DNA of 44,576 nucleotides from Betaproteobacteria bacterium. GTDB lineage: Bacteria > Pseudomonadota > Gammaproteobacteria > Burkholderiales > Casimicrobiaceae. The first letter of the stretch is position 1; every line of letters starts with the position of its first letter. The position numbers were made by a program, and so were the translations under genes. This document shows positions 1 to 8,990 of this stretch, piece by piece. Under the pieces are notes generated by a model. It was not told the DNA's origin, did no database searches, and saw only the letters and a list, made by a program, of their open reading frames with translations. The stretch covers positions 1 to 44,576 of the forward strand of contig JAPUER010000054.1 in NCBI GenBank assembly GCA_027492485.1. Reading direction: 5' to 3'.

Positions 1-54
1 CTACCCTCGCACCTCATCTCGCCGATTTCGACGGCTTGTTCAGCGTTGCCCTAA

Positions 55-888
55 CTACCGCGCAGCATTACGCGAGCGGGACACCCACGCAAAAGCAACC
101 AACAACATCAGCATCAGCGCGCCCAGCGTGGCGGTGCTCAGCGATGGCACTGCCGGCGGCGGTGCCAGCTCGGCCGCGCCGAACTGGAAGCCCACGCCGT
201 CCTGCCCGCCAGGGACGCTGTAGAGATTAAAGACGATGTCGTTGTAGCTGCCGGAGAAACGGATGACGGCGCAAGCACGTGCGGTCGTATTCCAACAGCC
301 TTCCGAGAGGACAATGTCGTTATTCACGAGGTTGGCGCCGATCGTCTGGGCGGTCGCGTTGATTGCCGCCGCGGAGTTCCCGGTAATCGAGGTCACGGCC
401 GGGGAGCCGCTACGTGTGCGCGTGGGCGAAACGTCCACCGCTGAATTGTCCATGCTGTAAACCAGCATCACGGGATCCTGGACCGCCTTCCCAAAGTGAA
501 CCGTTACGCGGTACGGCGACGCCGCAGTCGAGGCCCCTGGAGAGGTAATCACGATCTGCGGATTGCCCCGGGCGGTCGCCGGGTAAATGGCTGCCGGCGT
601 AAGCCCGGTCGTATTGGGTGTCGGCGCGTTGTCCCAGATGTCGTAAGCGTTGTATGGCGGATTGATACTCGGCGCCACCTGCAGATTGGAAGTGGCTCCG
701 CTGATCGTAACGGTCGTGGACAGCAGCGTCCCGTTCAGTACCGACGTGTTGCCGCTATTCGGCAGCTGCACAAACGACTGCGCGGACGCCATCGATCCCG
801 CGCCCAGTAGCGTGGCAATCGCCAAAACACGGGCGCATGAATCGGCGCGAAACTCGCCCCGTAATATTGCGGAAAAAATCGACGCCAT
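55..888 (-). CDS. Exported protein with IPTL-CTERM-like C-terminal anchor
   Basis: A 277-residue protein of unknown function. The N-terminus carries a signal peptide (hydrophobic core about residues 20-33, likely cleavage after A36 in MASAQS). The middle is Thr/Ser/Ala-rich and beta-type with no catalytic motif I recognise. The last 35 residues read VPSLSTATLG, then a hydrophobic helix, then a basic end (SRSRNAAR). That is the layout of the IPTL-CTERM/PEP-CTERM class of sorting tails, where an exosortase-type enzyme processes surface proteins; the motif here is VPSL rather than IPTL. The start is supported by GAGGG a few bases upstream of the ATG. The gene stands alone, 261 bp from its upstream neighbour. 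No exosortase lies in the window. Export is well supported; function is unknown. Confidence 0.75.
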   Translation of the reverse strand: MASIFSAILRGEFRADSCARVLAIATLLGAGSMASAQSFVQLPNSGNTSVLNGTLLSTTVTISGATSNLQVAPSINPPYNAYDIWDNAPTPNTTGLTPAAIYPATARGNPQIVITSPGASTAASPYRVTVHFGKAVQDPVMLVYSMDNSAVDVSPTRTRSGSPAVTSITGNSAAAINATAQTIGANLVNNDIVLSEGCWNTTARACAVIRFSGSYNDIVFNLYSVPGGQDGVGFQFGAAELAPPPAVPSLSTATLGALMLMLLVAFAWVSRSRNAAR

Positions 889-1149
889 AAGTAAACCCTC
901 GATGCAAGTTGATTGTGATAGCCGCGTTTATCGCCGCACACCGGCAGCGCGGAAGGACGAAAACGGCACTGGCTTTGTGCATCCAATGGTAATCTGCGCA
1001 CGATCTCGATATCGTGCGTGAGGCAACAAAAAACGAACTTGTTGTCGCCAATACCTCGCCAAACTGGCGTCGACGCGTGCATCATGACCTTGTCATCGGA
1101 ACATTCATATTCTTGCGTACGGATTACGCGGGTAGCGCGCGAGCACTTG

Positions 1150-2256
1150 TTACGCGGGCGAGGCGAACTGTGACCTGACTGAATTGGCAATCGCCAACGC
1201 ACTGGTCAGGCCGGGCGACTCGATGCCGAAAAGATTGACCAGCCCGCGCATGCCGTGCGCGTTCGGGCCCACGATCGCAAAGTCGGCCGCCGGCTCGTCC
1301 GGCCCGGAAATCTTGGGCCGGATGCCCGCGTAGCCGGCCTGCAGGGCGCCATCGGGCAGCGCCGGCCAGTATTTGCGTACCTCGGCATAGAAGGCATCGC
1401 CGCGCCGCGGATCGACCACCAGATCGTCGGCGGACGCAACCCATTCGACATCGGGCCCGAACTTGGCCTGCCCGCCGAGATCAATCGTCAGGTGTACACC
1501 GAGCCCCGCGTGTTGCGGCACCGGATAAATCAAACGACTGAACGGCGAACGACCGGCCAGCGTGAAGTAATTGCCCTTGGCAAAAAACTGCCGCGGGACG
1601 TGCGCGGCGCGCAGGCCGGCGGTATTCGCCGCCAGCGTCGGTGCACCATGACCCGCCGCATTGACCACGCGGTCGGCCAGCAGCTCGGTGCCGTCCGCCG
1701 TGCGCACCACAATGCCGTCGCGCGTGAAGGCGAGCGCCGCCACCGGCGTGTTGAAGGCGACCAGCCCGCCGGCGTTTTCAAGGTCGCCCTGCAGCGCCAG
1801 CATCAGCGCATGGCTGTCGACGATGCCGGTGCTCGGCGAGTGCACGGCGGCGACGCAGGTGAGCGCCGGCTCCAGCGCGCGCGCCTCGGCCGCTGTCAGG
1901 CGCACGAGGTCATCGACGCCGTTGGCGGCGGCTTTCGCGATGATGCCGTCGATCTGCGCGACTTCATCCGCCGCCGTTGCCACCAGCAATTTGCCGCAAC
2001 GCCGATGCGCAATGCCACGCGCGTCGCAATAGCGGTAGAGCAGCGCCTTACCCTCGACGCAGAACTTCGCCTTCAACGACCCCGCCGGGTAGTAGATACC
2101 GGCGTGAATCACTTCGCTGTTGCGCGAACTGGTGCCGGTGCCGATGGCATCGGCCGCTTCCAGCACCATCACCTCGCGCCCCGCAAGCGCCAGTTCCCGC
2201 GCAGCCGCAAGGCCAACAACGCCGGCACCAACGATGACAGTATCGACACGATCCAT
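1150..2256 (-). CDS. FAD-dependent oxidoreductase, L-2-hydroxyglutarate oxidase (LhgO)-like
   Basis: A 368-residue flavoenzyme of the DAO/GlpD superfamily. The N-terminus has the dinucleotide-binding fold with GAGVVG at residues 10-15 and the ribose-binding acidic end VLEA at 31-34. It is followed by [15 protein letters not shown] (43-57), a block typical of the LhgO/L-2-hydroxyglutarate dehydrogenase branch. Substrate is inferred from family only; related enzymes oxidise other 2-hydroxy or amino acids. I chose the ATG at 2256 over a longer upstream frame because GGAG lies just before it and residue 3 onward matches the family N-terminus. The DUF559 gene ends 2 bp upstream, so the two may be co-transcribed, though that nuclease looks like an inserted element. 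Confidence 0.85.
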   Translation of the reverse strand: MDRVDTVIVGAGVVGLAAARELALAGREVMVLEAADAIGTGTSSRNSEVIHAGIYYPAGSLKAKFCVEGKALLYRYCDARGIAHRRCGKLLVATAADEVAQIDGIIAKAAANGVDDLVRLTAAEARALEPALTCVAAVHSPSTGIVDSHALMLALQGDLENAGGLVAFNTPVAALAFTRDGIVVRTADGTELLADRVVNAAGHGAPTLAANTAGLRAAHVPRQFFAKGNYFTLAGRSPFSRLIYPVPQHAGLGVHLTIDLGGQAKFGPDVEWVASADDLVVDPRRGDAFYAEVRKYWPALPDGALQAGYAGIRPKISGPDEPAADFAIVGPNAHGMRGLVNLFGIESPGLTSALAIANSVRSQFASPA

Positions 2257-2258
2257 GA

Positions 2259-2672
2259 TTACGCTCCTGCGAGTCTTCCCCGCCCGGCAGGGGAGACGTC
2301 GGCAGCGCACTGCTGCTGGCGTGCCGCAAGCGTCTGGCGAATCGCGAACATCACACCCTCCAGATTGTGTAGAACGTCGGCATTGCCGAACCGCATCACC
2401 TCGATGCCGAGCGATCGCAAGTATGCCGTTCGCGCCGCGTCGTAAGCCTGCGCGGACGCATCGTCATGTGTCGCGCCGTCGACTTCGATGGCGAGCCTGG
2501 CAGCGGCGCAATAGAAGTCGACGATGTAGTGTCCAACCGGTCGCTGCCGGCGGAAGTGCGACTCGATCGATCGCAAACCGTCGAACCACAAGCGGCGCTC
2601 CGCTGGCGTCATGGTGCGGCGTAGCGTCCTCGCATTGGCGATGAGATGGCGAGCATAGGTCTTCTCCCGCAT
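2259..2672 (-). CDS. DUF559 endonuclease-domain protein (Vsr/PD-(D/E)xK-like)
   Basis: A 137-residue protein of the DUF559 family, small nucleases related to the very-short-patch repair endonuclease fold. Visible family marks are [13 protein letters not shown] (17-29), the core GHYIVDFYC (48-55) followed by LAIEVDG (60-66), supplying acidic residues D52, E63 and D65, and the C-terminal LGIEVMRF block with a conserved Asn-Leu helix. The last 15 or so residues ([11 protein letters not shown] end) are translated from a GC-rich palindromic repeat, and two more copies of a related repeat lie just upstream of the gene. This suggests a mobile or repeat-associated unit. The cellular role of DUF559 proteins is not established; nuclease activity is inferred from the fold. 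Confidence 0.8.
   Translation of the reverse strand: MREKTYARHLIANARTLRRTMTPAERRLWFDGLRSIESHFRRQRPVGHYIVDFYCAAARLAIEVDGATHDDASAQAYDAARTAYLRSLGIEVMRFGNADVLHNLEGVMFAIRQTLAARQQQCAADVSPAGRGRLAGA
2273..2297. repeat. Palindromic repeat fragment inside the 3' end of the DUF559 gene
   Basis: The sequence GTCTTCCCC-GCCCGGC-AGGGGAGAC is a near-perfect inverted repeat (9-bp arms, one mismatch). It continues as GTCGGC, matching the AGGGGAGA(T)GTCGGC end of the repeat copy at 2725-2808 on the other side of the DUF559 gene. The nuclease is thus flanked on both sides by related repeat sequence. Confidence 0.7.
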
Positions 2673-2724
2673 GATCCGGCTATCGTAACTCGCTACGACC
2701 TCTGCGCCGCTTCGCTACGCGGCA

Positions 2725-2808
2725 ACCCCTCCGCCGCTTCGCGGCACCTCCCCTGCTTCGCAGGGGAGGCATCCGAAGTGAAAGTCGCCCCTGCGGCAGC
2801 AGGGGAGA
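2725..2808. repeat. 84-bp interspersed GC-rich repeat, copy 1
   Basis: Begins ACCCCTCCGCCGCTTCGCGG, contains the perfect palindrome CCTCCCCTG-CTTCG-CAGGGGAGG, and ends GGCAGCAGGGGAGA. It lies between serS and the DUF559 gene and is repeated 147 bp further on at 2872-2955 with only a few mismatches. A third, more diverged CGCCGCTTCG run precedes it at about 2703-2720. The region 2673-2959 contains no supported gene; the hairpins may also terminate serS transcription. Confidence 0.85.
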
Positions 2809-2871
2809 TGTCGGCGCAGCCGACAGAGGGGTAGACGGCGTGGCGACGATCGGGGGCGTGTCACCGCCGCG

Positions 2872-2955
2872 ACCCCTCCGCCGCTTCGCGGCACCTCCCC
2901 TGCTTCGCAGGGGAGGCATCCGAAGTGAAAGTCGTCCCGGCGGCAGCAGGGGAGA
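2872..2955. repeat. 84-bp interspersed GC-rich repeat, copy 2
   Basis: A direct repeat of 2725-2808 in the same orientation. It has the same internal CCTCCCCTG/CAGGGGAGG hairpin and differs at a few positions near the 3' part (GTCGTCCCGG against GTCGCCCCTG). It ends 4 bp before the serS stop codon, so it occupies the position of a serS terminator, although no T-run follows it on the serS strand. Confidence 0.85.
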
Positions 2956-2959
2956 CTTC

Positions 2960-4531
<1,572 letters not shown>

Positions 4532-4579
4532 TCATGCCGCGTAGTTTACCTGCTGGCGACAACGGTTGCACCTTTCCCC

Positions 4580-5062
4580 ATGAGCATGCAGGACGACACC
4601 GGAACAGCGGCGAGCGCCGAAGGATTCCCACCTAACCCGCAGGTTGCGGCGGGCTCGACCCGTTTTGCGCTGGCCATCCGGGCTTCGCCGATTCACCGTT
4701 ACGGCGTGTACGCCGTGGAACCCATCGCGGCCGGCGAGCGCGTGATCGAGTATCGCGGTGAACGCATCTCTTACTGGGAAGCCGCGCGCCGCAGCGGGCG
4801 GGCGCTGATCTATCTGTTCTGGGCGGCACCGGGGCGCATCATCGACGGCGCCGTCGGCGGCAGTGGCGCCGAATTCATCAATCACAGTTGCGAGCCCAAT
4901 CTCGTCGCCGACATCGTCGATGGGCATGTGTATTTCGCAAGCCTGCGCAACATCGCCGCCGGCGAAGAGTTGCTGCTCGACTACAAGGTGCAGGGCCACG
5001 ACGAAGCCATTCCCTGCCGCTGCGGCGCGCCTTCGTGCCGCGGTTACCTCAACGCGGTGTGA
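4580..5062 (+). CDS. Small SET-domain protein lysine methyltransferase
   Basis: A 160-residue SET-domain protein, predicted to transfer a methyl group from S-adenosylmethionine to lysine on a protein. The SET signatures are all present: a SPIHRYGVYA start strand (36-45), the pseudoknot motif EFINHSCEPN (98-107), GEELLLDY (128-135), and a post-SET zinc-type cysteine set C146, C148, C153 (CRCGAPSC). The protein is little more than the catalytic domain, like other stand-alone bacterial SET proteins. Its substrate is unknown. It is divergent from serS and convergent with the EamA gene, with a large inverted repeat just downstream. No strong ribosome-binding site precedes the ATG; a second ATG lies two codons in. 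Confidence 0.88.
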   Translation: MSMQDDTGTAASAEGFPPNPQVAAGSTRFALAIRASPIHRYGVYAVEPIAAGERVIEYRGERISYWEAARRSGRALIYLFWAAPGRIIDGAVGGSGAEFINHSCEPNLVADIVDGHVYFASLRNIAAGEELLLDYKVQGHDEAIPCRCGAPSCRGYLNAV

Positions 5063-5101
5063 GCGATCTCTATTGCGATTTCCCAAAGCCATGACAAAAA
5101 A

Positions 5102-5258
5102 CTTGACGCAGATTAGCGCAGATTCGACGCGGATTGCCGCAGATTTCTTTCGCCGGCGGACGGATGACCTTGCCACTCGGGCAACCTGAGAAAATCGGCG
5201 CGAATCTGCGTCGAATCTGCGTCGAATCTGCGTCGAATCTGCGCTAATCTGCGTCAAG
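5102..5258. repeat. Large inverted repeat built from 11-bp GAATCTGCGTC units
   Basis: Positions 5102-5130 and 5230-5258 are perfect 29-bp reverse complements (outer end CTTGACGCAGATTAGC). The right side continues inward as a tandem 11-bp repeat: CGAATCTGCGT at 5201, 5212 and 5223, then CGAATCTGCGC at 5234 and a diverged unit at 5245. The left side carries diverged versions of the same units as far as about 5146. The centre is about 54 bp of unrelated sequence. It fills the gap between the converging SET gene and the EamA operon and could act as a bidirectional terminator or a repeat-derived mobile relic. Nothing else is seen in 5063-5319. Confidence 0.9.
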
Positions 5259-5319
5259 AAATCGTTCCTGATATCCGAACCACTTGCTATTCGCAGCCTG
5301 TCATGTAGTTTTGGAAACA

Positions 5320-6192
5320 TCAATTAGTCCAGACCAGACAGATCACGCCGGCTGCGATGAGGCCAGCATAGGCAACCCGGCGAACCACATCGCCTTCATC
5401 CAGCAATTTGGCTCCGAAAAAAGCGGCGATCATCATCGACACCTCGCGCGCCGGGGCGACGTGCGAAACCGGCGCCAGCTTCATCGCAAACAGCACGGCG
5501 ATGTAGCCGATCGGGCCGAGCGTCGCCACCGTCACGATCTGCGGCCAGTATTGCCGCCACTGCGAGCGCACTTCGCCTGGCTCGCGCCACGCCCGTCGCG
5601 CCAGCACGGCGGCAGTCAACAGGTTGCCGCAAATGTCCACGACGAACGGCGACATCAGCAGATAGCGCACCGCCCAGCCATCGATCACCGTGTAGCCGGC
5701 CACGAAGGCACCTGCGATCAAACCCCACAACACGCCGCGAAGATCGACACCGCCCCGATGCGCCGAGAACCACGCTCGTCCGCCCGAAATCGCCAGCACG
5801 CCGACCACAATCAACAGCAGACCAAGCAACGCCAGCAAGCTGGGCTTTTCACCCAGCAGCAACACCGCCGCAGTGAACGAAAGCAACGGGCCGGAGCCGC
5901 GCGCGATCGGATAGACCACGGAAAAATCGGCCACCCGGTACGCTGTTTGCCGCGCGGCGTTGTAGCCAAAGTGCACGACCGCGCTGGCCGCGCACGCGAC
6001 CGCTTCGCGCCAGCCGAAGGTCACCGGCGTCGTCGCCAGAATCCACAGCACGACCGGTGCGTAAAGCATCGCGGCGAGCACGGCCGACAGCCACATGAAG
6101 TGCGTCGCGTGCGCGGCCCGTTTGGCGGCGAGGTTCCAGGTGGCGTGCAGCAGCGCGGCGCCGAGCACCAGCGCGAGGGCGGTCAGCGGCAT
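5320..6192 (-). CDS. EamA/DMT-family membrane transporter
   Basis: A 290-residue polytopic inner-membrane protein with about ten hydrophobic segments arranged as two EamA repeats. The second repeat starts near LWGLIAGAFVAGYTVIDG, and conserved EamA features such as YPIARGSGPLLSF and the PVSHVAPAREVSMM region are visible. DMT/EamA proteins export or exchange small metabolites; the substrate cannot be read from sequence. It is the last gene of an operon with the ABC importer, starting 6 bp after the permease stop codon, so it may handle the same or a related compound. Confidence 0.85.
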   Translation of the reverse strand: MPLTALALVLGAALLHATWNLAAKRAAHATHFMWLSAVLAAMLYAPVVLWILATTPVTFGWREAVACAASAVVHFGYNAARQTAYRVADFSVVYPIARGSGPLLSFTAAVLLLGEKPSLLALLGLLLIVVGVLAISGGRAWFSAHRGGVDLRGVLWGLIAGAFVAGYTVIDGWAVRYLLMSPFVVDICGNLLTAAVLARRAWREPGEVRSQWRQYWPQIVTVATLGPIGYIAVLFAMKLAPVSHVAPAREVSMMIAAFFGAKLLDEGDVVRRVAYAGLIAAGVICLVWTN

Positions 6193-6198
6193 GCGCCC

Positions 6199-6990
6199 CT
6201 AACCTGCGCCTTCGACCGGGCGCAGCGCACTCTCATGCCAGCCGCCCAGCACCCGGCGCGACAGCGCGCCCATCAGCAGAAACAGCACCACGCCGGTTGC
6301 TGCAATCAGCGTCAGCGCGGCGAACATGCGCGGAATGTTGAGCTGATAACCCGCCTGCAGGATCTGATACGCGAGCCCGGTGCCGGTGCCGCCGGTGCCG
6401 GCGACGAACTCCGCGACCACGGCGCCAATCAGCGCGAGGCCCGAGGCAATGCGCAGGCCGCCGAAAAAATACGGCAACGCACTCGGCACCCGCAGGCGGA
6501 CAAGCGTCTGCCAGCGCGTCGCCCGGTTCATGCGGAACAGGCTGGCGAGTCCGGGGTTCACGCTGCGCAGGCCGAGCGTGGTGTTGGCGATGACCGGAAA
6601 GATGGCCACGATGGTGGCGCAGATCACCAGCGACAGCGTCGGGCTCCGTACCCAGATGATGATCAGCGGCGCGATGGCAACGATGGGCGTCACCTGCAGC
6701 AGTACCGCATAGGGAAAGAACGCCGTTTCGACCCAGCGGCTCTGCACGAAGGCGAACGCGATGGCAACGCCCAACAGCACCGAACATAGCAGGCTCAGCA
6801 AGGTGACTTTGAGCGTGACCAGCAACGCGCCGCCCAGCAGCGGCCAGTCGGCCACCAGCGTCTTGACGACCAGCAGCGGGCTGGGCACCAGAAAGGGCGG
6901 AATGTCGAACGCGGTCACCCACCCCTGCCACAGCGCGAGCACGATCGCGCCGACGATGACCGCCGGCAGTACGCGCCGCAAGGCGTTCAT
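6199..6990 (-). CDS. ABC importer permease, SsuC/TauC/ThiX type
   Basis: A 263-residue inner-membrane permease of the binding-protein-dependent importer superfamily. It has about six hydrophobic helices and a cytoplasmic coupling loop around FRMNRATRWQTLVRLRVPSALPYFFGGLRIA, which matches the EAA-loop position. PFLVPSP near the N-terminus is typical of the taurine/sulfonate/pyrimidine-precursor subfamily. Its start overlaps the ATPase stop by 4 bp (ATGA), indicating translational coupling. It forms the channel of the importer encoded at 5.3-8.9 kb. Confidence 0.9.
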   Translation of the reverse strand: MNALRRVLPAVIVGAIVLALWQGWVTAFDIPPFLVPSPLLVVKTLVADWPLLGGALLVTLKVTLLSLLCSVLLGVAIAFAFVQSRWVETAFFPYAVLLQVTPIVAIAPLIIIWVRSPTLSLVICATIVAIFPVIANTTLGLRSVNPGLASLFRMNRATRWQTLVRLRVPSALPYFFGGLRIASGLALIGAVVAEFVAGTGGTGTGLAYQILQAGYQLNIPRMFAALTLIAATGVVLFLLMGALSRRVLGGWHESALRPVEGAG

Positions 6991-7796
6991 GCCAGCGCCT
7001 CGTCGGCGTTACTGGACGCGGCGAGCAGGGCATCCTGCAGGCGTTTCGCGTATGCGGCAAACTCGGTCGCTACGCGAAAGGCGTCATTGCGCGCTGCGGC
7101 GGGCGTTACCGCGATCTGATCCACCACCCGGCCCGGCCGCGCCGCCATCACGATCACGCGGTCGGACAGATACACCGCTTCGTGGATCGAATGGGTGACG
7201 AACAAGACCGTGAGGTTGCGCTCGCGGCGCAGGCGCAGCAATTCGTCGTCGAGCCGGTTGCGCGTGATTTCGTCGAGCGCGCCGAACGGTTCGTCCATGA
7301 GGAGCAGCGTCGGCTCGGTGACCAGGCTGCGCGCGATCGACGCTCGCATCTGCATACCGCCCGATAGTTCGCGCGGCCAGACGTGGCCGAATTGGCCGAG
7401 GCCAACCAGTTTCAGCGCGTCGGCAACGCGTGCATCCGCCGCGTCGCGCGCGCTGCCTGCAAGGTCGAGCGGCAGGCGCACATTCGCCGCCACGCTCGCC
7501 CAGGGCATCAGCGTCGCTTCCTGAAACACGAACGACACGCGCTCGCCGGTGCCGACCTGCACCTGCCCGGATGACGGCGCCAGCAGCCCCGCCACCATGT
7601 TGAGCAGCGTGCTCTTGCCGCAGCCGGACGGGCCGAGCAGGGTCACGAATTCGCCCGCCGCGACCGTCAAGTCAACCGGTAACAGGGCGCGGACGCCGTT
7701 GGCGTAAGTCTTTTCGGCGGCACGGATCTCGATGGCGGCGAGCCTGGCCCCTCTCCCTTGAGGGGAGAGGGGTGGGGGAGAGGGTGATGGTGGCAT
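6987..7796 (-). CDS. ABC importer ATP-binding protein, SsuB/TauB/ThiZ type
   Basis: Energises the adjacent permease by ATP hydrolysis. Walker A GPSGCGKST, signature LSGGMQMR, Walker B LLLMDEPFGALDE and the H-loop VTHSIHEA are all visible, and the length (about 269 residues) is normal. The start is uncertain. The family-like sequence begins at AAIEIRAAEKTYANG, with no ATG nearby. The first upstream ATG (7796) adds residues rich in Pro, Ser and Arg that are translated straight out of a GAGAGGG-type repeat. A TTG further upstream would lengthen it still more. Either the repeat has been captured as coding sequence or a non-ATG codon is used. Confidence 0.88.
   Translation of the reverse strand: MPPSPSPPPLSPQGRGARLAAIEIRAAEKTYANGVRALLPVDLTVAAGEFVTLLGPSGCGKSTLLNMVAGLLAPSSGQVQVGTGERVSFVFQEATLMPWASVAANVRLPLDLAGSARDAADARVADALKLVGLGQFGHVWPRELSGGMQMRASIARSLVTEPTLLLMDEPFGALDEITRNRLDDELLRLRRERNLTVLFVTHSIHEAVYLSDRVIVMAARPGRVVDQIAVTPAAARNDAFRVATEFAAYAKRLQDALLAASSNADEALA
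7747..7787. repeat. GAGAGGG-type palindromic repeat, copy 1 (overlaps ATPase start)
   Basis: The core CCCCTCTCCCTTGAGGGGAGAGGGG is an inverted repeat followed by TGGGGGAGAGGGTGA. It occupies the first codons of the ABC ATPase reading frame and is inverted relative to the copy at 7827-7863, so the two can pair as a larger hairpin across the ATPase start. Confidence 0.8.
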
Positions 7797-7826
7797 GACA
7801 ACTACATTGGCAACAACGCCAACCAA

Positions 7827-7863
7827 CCCCCTCTCCCTGGCCCTCTCCCACGAGGGGAGAGGG
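7827..7863. repeat. GAGAGGG-type palindromic repeat, copy 2
   Basis: Contains CCCTCTCCCTGGCCCTCTCCC followed by ACGAGGGGAGAGGG. It sits between the binding-protein stop codon (7870) and the ATPase start, a position where a stable intercistronic hairpin could protect the upstream binding-protein mRNA and give it higher expression than the membrane components. That role is inference. Confidence 0.8.
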
Positions 7864-7869
7864 AACCCA

Positions 7870-8865
7870 TCACGGCATCACCTTCGCGTCCTTGACGAAT
7901 TTGTCGGTCCACGCGTCGTTGAACTTCACTTTCGTGGTGTCGATGAGCTTGTTGGCGACCATCATGTCCCAGGTCTGCTTCATGCGCGCTTCGGTGATGA
8001 TGCCGATGCCCAGTTTGGCGGCATCGCCGCCGTCGACGATGCCCATCTCCTTCATCTTCGACAGGCCGTAGGCGAGCAGTTCGTCGGTCATCGCCGGGTT
8101 GTCCTTCTTGATCAGTGCATTGCCCGGCGCCGGATTCTTCAGGTAGCTCTTCCAGCCTTCCATCGTCGCCTTGACGAAGGCTTCGACCATCTTCGGGTTG
8201 GCGTCGATGGTCTTCTTGAGCAGAGTGATGGTCTCGGTGTAGGGCGGATAGCCGAGGTCGGCGAGCAGGAAGACCCTGGCGTCCTTGATGCCGGCCTTCT
8301 GTACGGCCAGCGTCTCCGACGTGAGGTAGCCCTGCTGCGCCATGTTCTTGTTGGCAACGAAGGGCTGCACGTTGAAGGTATACGGCCGCGTCTGCTCGTC
8401 CTTGAAGCCGTATTTCGCCTTCGCCCACGGCCACCAGTTGGTCTGGCCGTCGGTGGAGACGAGCATTGTTTTCGATTTCAGATCGGCGAAGGTCTTCACG
8501 TCGTTGTGTGCGATGACGACGATCGGGTCTTTCTGGAAAAAAGTGCCGACGCTCACCGCCTGCACGCCCTGCTCCCAGGCCTTGTAGTTCTGGATGTCGA
8601 AACCCATGAAGATGTCGACCTGCCCGGCGGCGAGCAATTGCAGGCCGTTGACCTGCGGGCCACCCATCTTGACCGTGACGTCGAGACCGTACTTCTTGTA
8701 GGTGCCTTCGGCGACGGCCTGATAGAGTCCGCCGTGCTCGGCCTGGGCGAACCAGTTGCTCTGGAAGGTGACTTTTTGTTGCGCCCAGGCAGTGAGCGGG
8801 AGGGCGCTGGCGAGGGAAGCGACGAGCGTCGCTGCCGCTTTTGACATGGTTGAGCGGTCGAACAT
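7870..8865 (-). CDS. ABC importer periplasmic binding protein, NMT1/Thi5-like
   Basis: A 331-residue exported solute-binding protein. The signal peptide is clear (MSKAAATLVASLASALPLTAWAQQ within the first 30 residues), so either the first Met or Met7 may start translation; GGAG lies before the first. The mature part begins KVTFQSNWFAQAEHGGLYQA and includes AAGQVDIFMGFD, the pattern of the NMT1/THI5-like family that binds thiamine-pyrimidine precursors, taurine, sulfonates or related compounds. It is the first gene of a four-gene operon with ATPase, permease and EamA transporter. No TPP riboswitch consensus was found upstream, so thiamine-precursor uptake is only one possibility. Confidence 0.88.
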   Translation of the reverse strand: MFDRSTMSKAAATLVASLASALPLTAWAQQKVTFQSNWFAQAEHGGLYQAVAEGTYKKYGLDVTVKMGGPQVNGLQLLAAGQVDIFMGFDIQNYKAWEQGVQAVSVGTFFQKDPIVVIAHNDVKTFADLKSKTMLVSTDGQTNWWPWAKAKYGFKDEQTRPYTFNVQPFVANKNMAQQGYLTSETLAVQKAGIKDARVFLLADLGYPPYTETITLLKKTIDANPKMVEAFVKATMEGWKSYLKNPAPGNALIKKDNPAMTDELLAYGLSKMKEMGIVDGGDAAKLGIGIITEARMKQTWDMMVANKLIDTTKVKFNDAWTDKFVKDAKVMP

Positions 8866-8916
8866 GGCATCTCCAGATGCGTTGATTGCGATAGTGGCCC
8901 CGATTATCGCCGCGAT

Positions 8917-8942
8917 GACGCAAAGAACGCATCACTTGCGTC
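8917..8942 (-). promoter_or_regulatory. Hairpin in the 5' leader of the ABC importer operon
   Basis: Perfect 7-bp arms GACGCAA and TTGCGTC, separated by 12 bases, lie about 50 bp upstream of the binding-protein start. It could be an operator or leader hairpin. It does not match a riboswitch I know. The function is a guess. Confidence 0.35.
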
Positions 8943-8990
8943 TCAACCAGCAGCGGTCGGCGTCGCGAACCGCGAGCGTCGCCGCGGAAA

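Noticed and set aside
1022-1049. Terminator-like hairpin GGCAACAA/TTGTTGTCGCC after the FAD oxidoreductase gene
   Set aside because: The T-run lies in the loop rather than after the stem and the stem is AT-rich with a bulge, so it is not a convincing intrinsic terminator.
1255-2445. Long open frame opposite the FAD oxidoreductase
   Set aside because: Composition is that of an antisense shadow of a high-GC gene (Arg/His-rich, no domain), while the opposite strand has clear family motifs.
2703-2955. CRISPR-like array in the repeat block upstream of the DUF559 gene
   Set aside because: Only two full copies of 84 bp, palindromic across their length, with no regular spacers or cas genes.
4532-5323. 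263-codon minus-strand frame running through the 11-bp repeat array
   Set aside because: It owes its openness to the repeat (translating as SADSTQIRRRFDADS-like) and overlaps the SET gene antisense.
5284-6789. 501-codon open frame on the plus strand across the EamA and permease genes
   Set aside because: Extremely Arg/Gln/His-rich antisense translation; both minus-strand genes have well-defined membrane protein patterns and coupled starts.
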